64,000 nucleotides of DNA from Heloderma charlesbogerti (Eukaryota > Chordata > Lepidosauria > Squamata > Helodermatidae), in contig JANEZZ010002066.1 in assembly GCA_026122225.1 (NCBI GenBank), positions 558,001-622,000 of the forward strand, in the 5' to 3' direction. Both the position numbers and the translations under genes were made by a program. Below the pieces are notes generated by a model, which did no database searches, had not been told where the DNA came from, and saw only the letters and a program-made list of their open reading frames with translations. The first letter of the stretch is position 1; each line of letters opens with the position of its first letter. Shown here piece by piece: positions 19,262-29,812 of this stretch.

Positions 19262-19790
19262 AAATATTTTAAGTAATCCTTTATTGATTGATTGATTTCT
19301 AAAACTTATAAACCTCCTTTCATCCACAAGGAATTCCAGGGAAATGTCCACAATTGCAAAACAAACATGCAAACCCCATATCATAAACATACAAACAACA
19401 ACTCTTCAGCCACTGAGCCAAACAAAAACAGAACCATTAAGCCAGTTTTAAAATAAATTAAATTTTAAATGGTTAAATGGTTAAATTCTAAAATATTAAA
19501 GCACTAAAATCTTGAAATGCTTGAGCAAACAGAAACTTTTTAATTTGGCTTTGAAAATGAAAAGGCAGCACCAATCATATCTCCTTTGGAAGGACATTCC
19601 AAAGTCACAGTGCCATTACAGAGAAAGCCCTCTCCTTTGTAAATGCATAGCGTATGTCTCCCACTGATGGTATCCGCAAAAGGCAGAAAAGGGCCTCCTC
19701 TGAAGATCTTAGTGCATGAGAAAGATAGTATGGGAGGAGGCAGTCCTTCAGGTATTTGGACCCCATTAAAAGCCATTTAGACCTATTAAA
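19262..19790 (-). mobile_element. L2-clade LINE 3' region
   Basis: Complement of an L2 tail at 19262-19330 (TTTATTGATTGATTGATTTC). The minus-strand frame at 19605-19776 resembles the L2 C-terminus (KERAFSVMAL, GSKYLKDCLLP). Frame broken. Confidence 0.55.
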
Positions 19791-19791
19791 G

Positions 19792-19865
19792 CAGAGCTCT
19801 GTGCAAAACCACCCCTCAAAATTCTTCACCCTATTTGTGGGAAGAGAAATTGGGGTTACCATTTC
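19792..19865. mobile_element. Left-end fragment of family Z hAT
   Basis: AGAGCTCTGTGCAAAACCACC followed by CCCTATTTGTGGGAAGAG, parallel to 11579 and 49778. Truncated where another hAT begins. Confidence 0.5.
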
Positions 19866-20135
19866 ACTAGGGGTGGATGAACTTACATGGGTCCACCTCA
19901 CACATCACTCAACAGACTCCTCCTGGCCACCCGATGCTATTCAGCACAGAACACAAGCCACCGGACGGTCTGTGGGTTCCCCACGAGTAGCAAACAGCCA
20001 CCTGCTCGCTCACCTAGCGACCATTTTGCAGAAATGGTGGCTCATTCTTTTACGTTACAGTGATTTTTACAGAAATGGTGGCTATAAATAAGCCCATTTA
20101 CACAACATTACAGGTGTAAATAGTCTAAATGGTTT
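19866..20135. mobile_element. AT-rich hAT MITE fragment
   Basis: Begins TAGGGGTGGATGAACTTACA, with an outward ACTTACATGG block like 43523. It contains AGAAATGGTGGCT repeats. The right end is not recognisable. Confidence 0.5.
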
Positions 20136-20697
20136 GTTTATCCTCATCAGTTTCATTTCCTCCCACTTTCTTTTTTTTATCTTAAGTTCTTCCCATCCTG
20201 CTGATGAAGAAACTTGTGAATTTTGGTAAATTCTTATCAAATGATGATCCAAACGAAATGATCAGCCATCTGCATTCAGTAGGTTCAGACATTCCCAGCA
20301 TGGAGAGGACCATGATGTACCTAACACCCATGTAGCTATTAAAGATAAGGACTCTGTCAGGAGAAGAAGAAGAAAAGTGAGAGCCCTAATGCCTCACAGC
20401 CATGCCAGAATACAAAGGGATTCAAATCCAGACTTGGTAGAGTAAAGCTTCCAAAGCCCTGGGCCTGGATGGATGAATCAGTCAATTTCACTTTCTACCA
20501 CTGTGGGGAACCATCATCAGGGGTTGTCATACAATCCCTCAGGTTTCCTGGGTTGGCCAGCAATAACAGCCAGTCATGAATAGGGTTGGATAAACAGAAG
20601 GAAAGAGAAGCAAGACAAGGGCTCTTTAAATGGCTCAAAGACACTGAGTGAGAAGGAGGAAATGGGACAGAAGCGGAGGATAAAGGAGAGGAGAAGC
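20136..20697. other. Unassigned sequence
   Basis: No gene or defined repeat. Contains short purine-rich stretches. Confidence 0.35.
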
Positions 20698-20950
20698 CCT
20701 AGAGATGTTGTGGGTGTCTGGCTGGGGCTTGAGACCCGGTAAGAAATTGCCAGCTTGCCCCCACAGATCCCCAGGCTTGCCTGACTCAGAGCGTGCCAAG
20801 TTGGGTACGTGTGGGGATCCCCGATCCCTCACCAAGCCGCAAAATGGCAGGTTGGCCTTTTTCGTGAAGGCCAATTTTATGCAAATGTTGGCTGTAAAGT
20901 GACCATTTATGCAAGGTAACAGGCGTAAATGGCCATTTACACCTTTAATC
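20698..20950. mobile_element. AT-rich hAT MITE fragment
   Basis: Begins TAGAGATGTTGTGGGTGTCTG and contains AAGGCCAATTTTATGCAAAT and TAAATGGCCATTTACACC, matching 27354-27846. The right terminus is absent or replaced at 20975. Confidence 0.5.
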
Positions 20951-20974
20951 TTGCCTAAATGGCTTCTTTGTGGC

Positions 20975-22250
20975 TAGGGATGTCAAAGAAATCCGCCACG
21001 GGCCCCAGTGAGGCCAGATTCAATAGAATCCGGCCTCCGGAGTCCATGGTGGAATGGCACAACTCACCTCCGCCTCCCTCCAAAACCGTCCGGGGCCAGA
21101 TCATCCTCACAGTGACTCTGCAGACCTGCCAGCCAGCTCCGTATCTCCAGCGATAGGGCCACCATTGCCATGCCGTATCCCTGGCTGAAGGCTCATTCCG
21201 GACTCAAATGGTGTCCGCTATGCCATTTGCGGCCGTAAAGCTCTTAGATTAAAATGGCTTTATTTTAAATGGCTGCATTTAGCTTAAACTAAGGGCTTTA
21301 GGGCTGCAAATGTAGGGGTGTACGAAACTCAACTTACCTGGCTCTGCTGGGGTCCGCAGGTGGGGGGAGGCGATCTGTTCTCCCCCCCCCCCGGAATCCT
21401 GCCTGGCCGGCTCCACTCCACAGCCAGTCCGCGGAGCTGCCAGCCAGGACAACCCACAGCGGGGCCTCTGGCCGCTGCTGGGCTGCTGTGGACACAAATG
21501 GCATCCTGTGTAGGGGACACCATTTGCGTCCCTACGCTAGCCCATGATAGGCTACATAAATATTTACATAGCCTATCACAGATAAATATTTACGTAACCT
21601 ATCACGGCTAAAGCGGAAATGCAAATGGCATAGGGGACATCATTTGCATCCCTGCTTTAGCAGTGATAGGCTACGTAAATATATAAGTAGCCTATCATGG
21701 GCTAGAGGAGGGACGCAAATAGCAGCCACTACAATGGCCGCCACTTGCAGCAGCAGCAGCCCGACAGCGGCAGGAGCCGCCACTGCCACCGGTGCCACTG
21801 CATCCGCAACCAGGTAGGTCCATCCTGGGGGGATTCCGTGGGGGCGGGGGAAGCCATTCCATTACGGATTCCGGGGGGGGCGGATTCTAAAGAATCCAGC
21901 CTCACTGGAGTCCGTGGTGGAATTCTCCGCCATCCCTACGCAAATGGTGTTCACTACACCATTTGCGTCTGTGGTTTTTCCCGCCATCATTTACGGCTGC
22001 ATTTGGCTTAATCTAAGAGCTTTATGGCCGCAAATGGCGTAGCAGACGCCGTTTGCATCTGGCGTGAGTCGTCAGCCAGCAATACGGCATGGCAATGGCG
22101 TTCGTATCGCTGGTGCTACAGAGCCAGCCGGCAGCTCCGTGGAATCGCTGTGGAGCCAGCCGAACAGGATTCCGGGGGGAGGACCAGATTGCCTCCCCCC
22201 ATGGGCGGATTCCCCCCTGGAGCAGCAGGTAGGGAATCTGCCCATCCCTA
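20975..22250 (+). mobile_element. Type-2 hAT element (complete, hosts a second hAT)
   Basis: Starts TAGGGATGTCAAAGAAATCC, ends CTGCCCATCCCTA, flanked by TTTGTGGC (20967-20974) and TTTGTGGT (22251-22258). Outward donor-like ACTCACCTCCGCC at 21063-21075 and CAG/GTAGGG at 22226-22234. Internal palindromes with CTTAGATTAAAATGG / TTAAACTAAGGGC and CAAATGGCGTAGCAG. The element at 21313-21938 is inserted in its middle. Confidence 0.82.
21313..21938 (+). mobile_element. GC-rich hAT element nested in a type-2 hAT (copy R)
   Basis: Starts TAGGGGTGTACGAAACTC, ends CTCCGCCATCCCTA, flanked by TGCAAATG and CGCAAATG (7 of 8). Outward ACTTACCTGG (21332-21341) and CAG/GTAGGTC (21811-21820). It contains several CAAATGGCAT pairs and three GATAGGCTACRTAAAT hairpins, of which the one at 21578-21604 has lost most of its left stem. 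GCAGCAGCAGCAGCC at 21746 lies in the right arm. Confidence 0.82.
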
Positions 22251-22258
22251 TTTGTGGT

Positions 22259-22551
22259 GCCATTCACATAATTGTGCCATTGGTGAGCAGCTCATGACCC
22301 AGACTGCTGTAAGTTTGCCCATCCCTAGGAAGCACAGAGGTGGAAGAAAGACAAAGCAGGAGTAAAGGGACTCAGGAGGTGTGGCTGGAAATAGCACCTG
22401 GTAAGGAAGAAAGAGCAGAAGGTACAAAAAGGGGTAGCAGGAAGAAAAAGGAATGAGAGTGCTTATTAGAAAGTCAAGGGGCCAAATCAGAGGACTGACT
22501 GCTTGAAATGGTAAAAGAGGACAAGAAATGACTTTCTTGTCTCTACAGCAA
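22259..22551. other. Sequence with partial AT-rich hAT end
   Basis: AAGTTTGCCCATCCCTA at 22312-22328 is a right terminus of the low-GC hAT group; its left part is not identifiable. The rest is purine-rich and unassigned. Confidence 0.4.
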
Positions 22552-22872
22552 ACTCAGTATGACATCATTCTGACCCCACAACTACTGGCCTACAGCCTGT
22601 ACCACTATGTAAGCCTCTATTCTGATCCTGCAGCTACTTACCTATATTGCAGTATTGGCATCCACCCTGGCACTGCAACTACTTAGCTGTTCTGTGGGCA
22701 TTCCTTCTGATTCTAAAAATACTTAGCCATATCACCTCATAAACATTCACACTGGTCCTGCAGCTACTTATCTCACTCCATGAGCCCTCATCCTGGGTTG
22801 TCATCACCTTACCAGTATCCCCCCAGGGACATTTCAACAAATCCTGCAGCTACTTACTTCACACCATAAGAA
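22552..22872. repeat. Diverged tandem repeat, roughly 45-60 bp period
   Basis: The phrase CTGATCCTGCAGCTACTTACC recurs in degenerate form about six times (near 22567, 22624, 22667, 22706, 22752 and 22838), with variable spacers. An old minisatellite-like array. No coding frame runs through it. Confidence 0.6.
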
Positions 22873-22887
22873 GGGATTCTGCTACTT

Positions 22888-23085
22888 CCAGTAATCAGAG
22901 GCAGTAAGCCTATGCACACCAGTTGCTGGGTAACATGGGTGGGAGGGTGTTGTTGCACTCATGTCCTGCTTGTGAGTCTCCCATTGGCAGCTGGTTGGCC
23001 ACTGTATGAACAGAATGCTGAACTAGATGGACCCTTGGTCTGATCCAGCATGGCTCTTCTTCTATTCTTACACTACTGCAACTAC
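22888..23085 (+). mobile_element. CR1-like LINE 3' end (TTCTTATG tail)
   Basis: CACACCAGTTGCTGGGTAAC, GTTGGCCACTGTATGAACAG, CTAGATGGACCCTTGGTCTG and a tail TTCTTCTATTCTTA. Same family as 198-398. Confidence 0.65.
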
Positions 23086-24045
23086 TAACTTGAATGATCC
23101 TGTGCTGTAACAAGGATTAATAAAGTCTAGAGTTGTATATACACTGTAGCATATTCCTTCTGCTGGAAAACAAGGGAAGTAATATTCCCCTGCCCCGATG
23201 GAAGGGGTACCCCCTTGTGACACCCAAATTTGATTTAAAAAAAATCTCAATTTATCTCCTTCCTGTTCATAAAGAAATTTGGAAAGTTTGGTAAATTCTT
23301 ATCAGAAAATGAACTGAATGAAATCCTCATCCATCCCTACCCAATCCTATCTATCCCAGAATTCAAAAACTGGTTCAGAACTTACACAGCATCCCTTAAA
23401 TTAGAAAGGTGAGATAGAGTTTGGTGTTGTATCTGCAACCCTTGAATCAGGGTGCACCTCAAAACAAGGGAGACCCATGCAACATCAATTCCCACCTCTC
23501 ACACCCCATGTATATCATCCCAAAAGAAGAAGTAAGGATACATCAGAATTCTCAGAAGCAGCCTTGAGAAAGTGATCGAGCAAACGAAAAGATCGAATGA
23601 TGGAAGCCTATCTTAAATGGGCTGTGTTTGCAATTGCAAGGTAGATGCCTTCCCATTGTTCTGGAATTTTCAGTGTAGTGAGCTAAGTGTGCCTCCAAAT
23701 TTAACCCAGAAAAATAAACTATGCCCCAAGGCAGGAACGTTTTTGGGAGATACCATGTTAGACTCATATTCCAACTCTCAGCAGTCAGGCAAAGAGCGGA
23801 AATGAGGCACAGATGCCAAAGCTCTCACCTGAGCAACCTCATTGGCCATCTGCTATGGTTTAAAAGCCACCTGTAAGAGTGGAAGAGATTCACATTACCA
23901 GCTGCTCAGTCTTCTAAAATAATGGAGCTTAGTGGCCTCAGGAGTCATAGTTCATGTCCCTGGAAAGAGAAACAATTCATTAAACTAGTCTTGGCTAACC
24001 TGTCTGGAAATGATGGGACTCCAGATTCCATCGTTCCCATCCAGC
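23086..24045. other. Unassigned sequence, about 1 kb
   Basis: No recognised element or gene. Frames are short and non-conserved in composition. Confidence 0.4.
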
Positions 24046-24265
24046 ATGTTGTTGTTGTTCAGTCGTTCAGTCATGTCCGACTCTTCGTGACCGCATGGAC
24101 CATATCACGCCAGGCCTTCCTGTCCTGAGCTCTCTCCCGGAGCGTGGTCAAGTTCATATTCATTGCATCGGTGATGCTATCTAGCCATCTCATCCTCTGC
24201 CGTCCCCTTCTCCTTTTGCCTTCAGTCTTTCCCAGCATCAGGGTCTTTTCCAGAGAGTTTTCTCT

Positions 24266-25177
24266 TCACATTAGGTGGCCAAAATATTTCAGCTTCAGCT
24301 TCAGTATCTGTCCTTCCAATGAGCACTCAGGGTTGATTTCCTTCAGGATTGACTGATTGGACCTCCTTGAAGTCCAGGGGACTCCTAAGAGTCTTCTCCA
24401 GCTCCACAGTTCGAAAGCATCAATTCTTCGGCGCTCAGCCTTCCTTATAGTCCAGCTCTCACAGCCATACATTACTACTGGGAAAACCATAGCTTTGATT
24501 AGACGGACCTTTGTTGGCAAGGTGATGTCTCTGCTTCTTACTATGCTGTCTAGGTTTGCCATAGCTTTCCTCCCAAGGAGCAAGCGTCTTTGAATTTCAT
24601 GGCTACAGTCACCATCTGTGGTGATCTTGGAGCCCAAGAAAGTAAAATCTGTCACTGCTTCCATTTCTTCCCCTTCGATATGCCAGGAAGTGATGGGGCC
24701 AGATGCCATGATCTTCGTTTTTTTAATGTTGAGTTTCAAACCAGCTTTTGCACTCTCCTCTTTCACCCTCAACAAGAGGCTCTTGAGATCCTCTTCGCTT
24801 TCTGCCATTAGGGTGGTATTGTCTGCATATCGGAGGTTGTTGATAATTCTCCCAGCAATCTTAATTCTGACCTCTGATTCATCCAACCCGGCGTTTCTCA
24901 TGATGTACTCTGCATATAAGTTAAATAAGCAGGGTGACAATATGCAGCCTTGTCGTACTCCTTTCCCAATTTTGAACCACTCGGTTGTTCCATGTCTGGT
25001 TCTTACTGTTGCTTCTTGACCCTCGTACAGGTTTCTCAGGAGACAGGTAAGGTGGTCTGGTACTCCCATCACTTTCAGAATTTGCCACAGTTTGTTGTGA
25101 TCCACACAATCAAAGGCTTTAGCATAGTCAATGAAGCAGAAATAGACGTTTTTCTGGAATTCTCTTGCTTTCTCCAT
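24266..25177 (-). pseudogene. BovB reverse transcriptase domain (decayed)
   Basis: An open frame of 303 codons with palm motif FIDYAKAFDCVDH (residues 15-27), GVRQGCILSPCLFN (73-86) and YADN at 117-120, where active RTE enzymes have YADD, so the second catalytic aspartate is replaced by asparagine. The C-terminal part has MYGCESWTIRKAE and LLGVPWTSRRSN, typical of BovB. The RT N-terminus lies in other frames at 25075-25495, indicating frameshifts. Confidence 0.9.
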
Positions 25178-25252
25178 GATGCAGCGAATGTTGGCGATTT
25201 GATCTCTAGTTCCTCTGCCTCTTCGAAACCCAGCTTGTACTTCCGGTAGTTC

Positions 25253-25495
25253 TCAGTTTGCATACTGCTGAAGCCTAGCTTGTAGGATTTTGAGCATCAC
25301 CTTGGTGGCATGTGAAATGAGTGCAATTGTGTGGTAGTTTGAACATTCTTTGGCATTGCCCTTCTTTGGAATTGGAATGTAAACTGACCTTTTCCAGTCT
25401 TGCGGCCATTGTTGAGTGTTCCAAATTTCTTGGCATATTGAATGCAGCACTTTAACAGCATCATCTTTTAGGATTTTAAATAGCTCAGCTGGCAT
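25253..25495 (-). pseudogene. BovB RT N-terminal segment
   Basis: Contains PQDWKRSVYIPIPKKGNAKE and ISHATKVMLKILQARLQ, the finger region of RTE reverse transcriptase. It is separated from the palm by a frameshift near 25250. Confidence 0.82.
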
Positions 25496-25551
25496 ACTGT
25501 CATCTCCGCTAGCTTTGTTGTTAGTAATGCTTCATAAAGGCCGACTTGACT

Positions 25552-26133
25552 TCACTCTCTAGGATCCGGCTCAAGTTCAGTGAGAGCACTGTATAGTTCT
25601 TTCCTGTATAGTTCTTCTGTGTATTCTTTCCATCTCTTCTTAATCTCATCTGCTTCTGTTAGATCCCTGCCTTCTTTGTCCTTTATCATGCCCGTCTTTG
25701 CACAAAACGTTCCCTTGAGATCTCCGATTTTCTTGAAGAGATCTCTAGTCTTTCCCATTCTGTTGTTTTCCTCAATTTCCTTGCATTGTTCATTTAAGAA
25801 GGCCTTCTTGTCTCTCCTTGCTATTCTCTGGAACTCTGCATTCAGTTGGATATATCTTCCCCTTTCTCCCTTGCTTTTCGCTTCCCTTCTTTCCTCAGCT
25901 ACTTGTAAAGCCTCATCAGACAGCCACTTTGCTTTCTTGCATTGCTTTTTCTTTGGGATGGATTGAGTTGCTGCCTCCTGAACAATGTTACGGACCTCCG
26001 TCCATAGTTCCTCAGGCACTCTGTCTATCAGGTCTAATCCCTGAAATCTATTCCTCACCTCCACTGTATATTCATAAGGGATATGATTTAGGTCATACCT
26101 GAATGGTTTAGTGGTTTTCCCTACGTTCTTCAA
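25552..26133 (-). pseudogene. BovB endonuclease-RT linker region
   Basis: 193 codons including KTTKPFRYDLNHIPYEYTVE and KKAKWLSDEALQVAEERREA, the conserved linker between the APE endonuclease and RT of BovB. Upstream (26134-26465) the endonuclease C-terminus is still readable (QIDYVLCSQRWRSSIQSVKA, GADCGSDHELL) in another frame, and is cut at the hAT junction at about 26470. Confidence 0.82.
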
Positions 26134-26469
26134 TTTAAGCCGAAAGTTTGTAACAAGAAGCTCATGATCTGAGCCACAGTCAGCTCCAGGTCTTGCTTTG
26201 ACTGACTGTATAGAGCTTCTCCATCTTTGGCTGCAAAGGACATAATCAATCTGATTTCGATATTGACCATCTGGTGATGTCCATGTGTAGAGTCGTCTCT
26301 TGTGCTGTTGAAAAAGAGTGTTTGCTATGATCAGCGTGTTCTTTTGGCAAAACTCTATTAGCTTTTGTCCTGCTTCATTTTGTACACCAAGGCCATGCCT
26401 GCCTGTTATCCCGGTGATTTCTTGACTTCCTACTTTAGCATTCCAATCTCCTATGATGAAGAAGGGGAT

Positions 26470-26891
26470 TAGCGTTGGCCTTATTTTCGCCGTAGTCTAC
26501 ATAAATCTTTACGTAGACTACAGGGACCAAATAAGGAACGCGAATGGCGGCTCCCTATGGGGGCTGCCGTTTGCGTACGCGCTTTTTTTTTTTTTAAGTC
26601 ACCCGTGATAGGCTACATGATGATTAACATAGCCTATCATGGCTGACTTTGCAGATCTAGCCATGATAGGCTACGTTAATCGTCACGTAGCCTATCACGG
26701 GGCTTTTTTTTTTTACTTTTCTTTTGAAGTTCGCGGCCGGGGAGACGGGGCGCGTCTCCCTGGCCTGAATTTCAGCCAGGCGAGGCGGGAAGCCTCCCCC
26801 CCCGGCCTGAACTTCGGGGGGAGAAGCGAAGCGCCTCCCCCCCACCGCGAAGCAAGCTGCGACACCAGGTAAGTGACTTTCGTACATCCCT
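26470..26891 (-). mobile_element. GC-rich palindromic hAT, copy D (half element inside BovB)
   Basis: On the plus strand it begins in the exact middle of the central palindrome (AGCGTTGGCCTTATTTTCGCC) and runs through GTAGTCTACATAAAT, CGAATGGCGGC, two ATAGGCTAC hairpins and the GC repeat arm to CAG/GTAAGTGACTTTCGTACATCCCTA in pieces at 26864-26891. The other half, and BovB sequence between the 5' region and the endonuclease C-terminus, are deleted. Confidence 0.85.
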
Positions 26892-27128
26892 AGTTCCATG
26901 GGGTTTTCCTGGCAAGAATACTGGAGTGGGTTGCCATTTCCTTCTCCAGTGGACCACATTTTGTCAGAACTCACTGCCATGACCTGTCCGTCTTGGGTGG
27001 CCCTGCACAGCATAGCTTATGGCTTCACTGAGTTATGCAAGCCCCTTCGCCACAACAAGGCAGTGATCCATGAAGGGGCATCCAGCATGACCACTGAGTA
27101 AATTATTATTAATGGTGATGGTCATTTT

Positions 27129-27129
<1 letters not shown>

Positions 27130-27169
<40 letters not shown>
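27130..27169. repeat. (GT)n microsatellite
   Basis: About 18 GT units with one interruption at the end. Simple repeat. Confidence 0.95.
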
Positions 27170-27353
27170 TTTGGGACACTCCACAGAAAGGTGTCCAATA
27201 ATTATTTTCAATAAAGGAAAATTAGTTTTTTGATATAATTTGGCCATGCCAGTTATGTGTTGTTATTGTTCGTTTGAAGAAGAAAAAATGGCTACCAAAT
27301 TAGAATTTGAGATTCTCATCTGGTGCAGACAGATTTTCAGATTCTGTTACAGA

Positions 27354-27846
27354 TAGGGATGCTGCGGGTGTCTGGTTGGGGCTCAAGGCCTGGAAAGATA
27401 TTGCTGGCTCGGCCCTCCAGGCACCAGTCTCTGGATCCACACACTTGCCCAACTCAGCACACCCCAAGCCGGGCAAGCACAGGGATCCCCTATGCTGTCC
27501 CAAGCTAGAAAATGGGGGCTCAGCATTTTTCATAGAGGCCAATTTTACACAAATGCAGGCCATAAAGTTATTATTTACAGAAGATTACAGGCGTAAATGG
27601 CCATTTACAGCTGTTAAACATGCATAAAAGGCCATTTTCTGGCTGCAATTTGCCTAAAATAGGCCTTTACAAAAGGCCTTCACATTTTTATGCAAAATGG
27701 CAGCTCGGCGAGGGATTGGGAGGCCAGCACCCCTCACCAGGCACTCATGGACTGCCTGGCCACTTATCACATGTGGCAAGCATTTGGCCTGTGGGAGTCT
27801 GGCGGGCGGCGCGCAACCCAGTCCAAGTTAAGTTTGCCCATCCCTA
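27354..27846. mobile_element. AT-rich hAT MITE (complete, diverged)
   Basis: Starts TAGGGATGCTGCGGGTG and ends TTTGCCCATCCCTA, flanked by GTTACAGA and GTTCCGGA (6 of 8). The central half consists of alternating GGCCATTTAC / GTAAATGGCC type inverted motifs. Non-coding. Confidence 0.65.
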
Positions 27847-27854
27847 GTTCCGGA

Positions 27855-28138
27855 AATCTTCCTTGGAAGCTCATCAGGGGTTCCTCAATGAGAAGATGCA
27901 TATTGGTGAACAGCCATCCCTGAAAGACTTCCTGTGACATGTAACCACATGGGATGACCAGATGGTTCTAGAGTGCACTCCCAGATCATGTGAAGGAAGA
28001 GGCCTCACCAGCATCCCATGTGAACTGATGCAGGGGTATCTCAGGTCTTTTCAAAGTTTGAAAAGCACTGACCTAGCATTCAGTGACCGTTCATGCTCCA
28101 AAAGGCAAGCCACTGGGGGCTTGTATGTATGTATATAT
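27855..28138. other. Unassigned sequence
   Basis: No recognised element. The fragment TTTTCAAAGTTTGAAAAGC at 28049 is a small accidental palindrome. Confidence 0.35.
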
Positions 28139-28340
28139 TTAAAGCAATTATACCTTACGCTTTAGCTGGGAAGGCTTCCAGAGTGGCTTCCAGATCTAGA
28201 AGAACAGGAGTGCACCTGATCTCAAGCTTAGAATCTAAAAGGACACGATGCAAAAAGAAAAGGGGATGGGGACAAAAAAGGAAAACAAGAAACTCATGCA
28301 CCAATTCATAGTGTTTTAAAGTTCTTACACTGACCAGCTA
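28139..28340 (-). mobile_element. LINE-tail-like fragment
   Basis: TTTAAAGCAATTATACCTTACG and CTCAAGCTTAGAATCTAAAAGG resemble complements of L2-type 3' UTRs seen elsewhere. Low certainty. Confidence 0.25.
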
Positions 28341-28384
28341 TAACACAGCTTTCAATCAACTGGATGTTGCTGTTCTTCTTACAA

Positions 28385-28441
28385 TCATAGAATCATCGAA
28401 TAGTAGGGTTGGAAGGGGCCTACAAGGCCATCGAGTCCAAC
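28385..28441 (-). mobile_element. CR1 LINE 3' fragment cut by hAT copy N
   Basis: ATCATAGAATCATCGAATAG then GGGTTGGAAGGGGCCTACAA and CCATCGAGTCCAAC. It stops exactly where the next element begins. Confidence 0.75.
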
Positions 28442-28727
28442 TAAGGATGGACGAAAGTCCCTTACCTGGTCCTGCAGCTGTTTTTGGTGGTGGGGGGGCG
28501 CTCCGGTTTTCCACCCAAAATTCTTGGTGGGGGGAGGCGCCCCGCCCCTCCCAGATGAAATTCAGGCCAGGGGGAGGCGCCCCATCCCTCCCCGCCAAAA
28601 TTCTAGCCGGGGGGGAGCGCCCCTTCTCCCCAGCCGCAAAATAAAAAAGTAAATTGTAAAAAAAAAAAAAAAACGTAATAGGCTTCGTAACGATTTACAT
28701 AGCCTATCAAGGCTAGATCTGCAAAGT
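28442..28727 (+). mobile_element. GC-rich palindromic hAT, copy N (left arm only)
   Basis: Starts TAAGGATGGACGAAAGTCCC with outward CTTACCTGG, four GGGGGGAGGCGC-type repeats, an A-run and one ATAGGCTTCGTAACG hairpin (28677-28710). It ends just after this first hairpin. The palindrome core and right arm are lost. Confidence 0.8.
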
Positions 28728-28904
28728 TTACAAAATTTACAAAATTTATTTGTATTTGCTAGCTTTAAAATTATTATTGCAGTGTACACTGCTTGAATTA
28801 TCTAAGAAGTGCTAATCATATGTGTCACAATGTGACTGTGATGCCCCCAGCTCTGTATTGTCTGAAAGTATAAGAAATGCATATGTTTATACTGTGGGTG
28901 GAGA

Positions 28905-29395
28905 GATCATAGAATAGTAGGATTGAAAGGGGCCTACAAGGCCATCAAGTCCAACCCCCGGCTCAATGCAGGAATCCAAGTCAGAGCATCCCTGACAAGT
29001 GGCTGTCCAGCTTCATCTTGAATGCCTCCAGTGTGGGAGAGCCCACCACCTCCCTAGGGAATTGGTTCCATTGCCATATTGCTCTAACAGTCAGGATGTT
29101 TTTCCTGATGTTTAGCTGGAATCTGGCTTCCTGTAACTTGAGCCCATTATTCCATGTCCTGCACTCTGGGATGACTGAGAAGAGATGCTGGCCTTCCTCT
29201 CTGTGACAACCTTTCAAGTACTCGAAGAGCGCTATCATATCTCCCCTCAGTCTTCTCAAGGATCAACATGCCTAGTTCTTTCAGACTCTCCTCATAGGGC
29301 TTTGTTTCCAGTCCCCTGATCATCTTTGTTGCCCTCCTCAGTCTGAACCCTCTCCAGCTTGTCTGCATCCTCCTTGTCTGCATCTTCTCAGGGCC
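28905..29395 (-). mobile_element. CR1 LINE 3' fragment
   Basis: Runs from ATCATAGAATAGTAGGATTG to GTCTGCATCCTCC, covering tail and ORF2 C-terminus (the minus frame has ETKPYEESLKELGML and [15 protein letters not shown]). Frame broken. Confidence 0.85.
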
Positions 29396-29812
29396 ATTTG
29401 GAAAGGGAAGAGTTTAAAGTGAGAAGGAGCCCCAAATGGCTGGCTTCTCAGCTGAGCTGAGGGAGTGGCCCTGCTTCCAACCTCTCCCTCCACTACAGCT
29501 TGATGGAATGGTTGCTGCATGACAGTTGGTGGAGAGGCAGAACCCAATGAGGCTGGCTTCTCGGTGGAGCTGATGGCAAGCCCCTGCTGCTCAATAGAAG
29601 ATGAGCATGACTGTGCCTGAGATCTTCTCTGGCTCAGAATTTGACCTGAACCAGAGAAGAACTGCACTCTTCCCCACTCCACCCACCCAGCCTCCAAACC
29701 CACTCCCTTACACCCATCTACCAAGCCCCATCCACCATTCCCCCCCCACATCTTTGACTACTGCTGCTCCAGAAATGGCAAGTGGGAGGGAGGGAGGGAG
29801 AGAGAGTACAGA
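29396..29812. other. Unassigned sequence
   Basis: Proline-rich frames arise from C-rich low-complexity DNA at 29660-29750. No splice-flanked exon or repeat identified. Confidence 0.35.

Larger units (their letters stand above)
24046..27105 (-). mobile_element. BovB/RTE LINE, nearly full span, inactivated
   Basis: The 3' end is at 24046 (TGTTGTTGTTCAGTCGTTCAG, complement of the BovB tail) and the 5' end near 27105 (CACTGCCTTGTTGTGGCG-like region). The minus-strand order is 5' region, endonuclease remnant, linker, reverse transcriptase, C-terminus. A hAT fragment at 26470-26891 replaces the N-terminal endonuclease coding part. Several frame breaks and a substituted RT catalytic residue show it cannot move. 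Confidence 0.9.

Noticed and set aside
22040..22365. Frame of 113 codons across the end of a type-2 hAT
   Set aside because: Runs from transposon into flank; composition is random-like and two overlapping frames on both strands are equally long.
27130..27169. (GT)n tract as a Z-DNA regulatory site
   Set aside because: A plain microsatellite at the BovB 5' flank; no further evidence of function.
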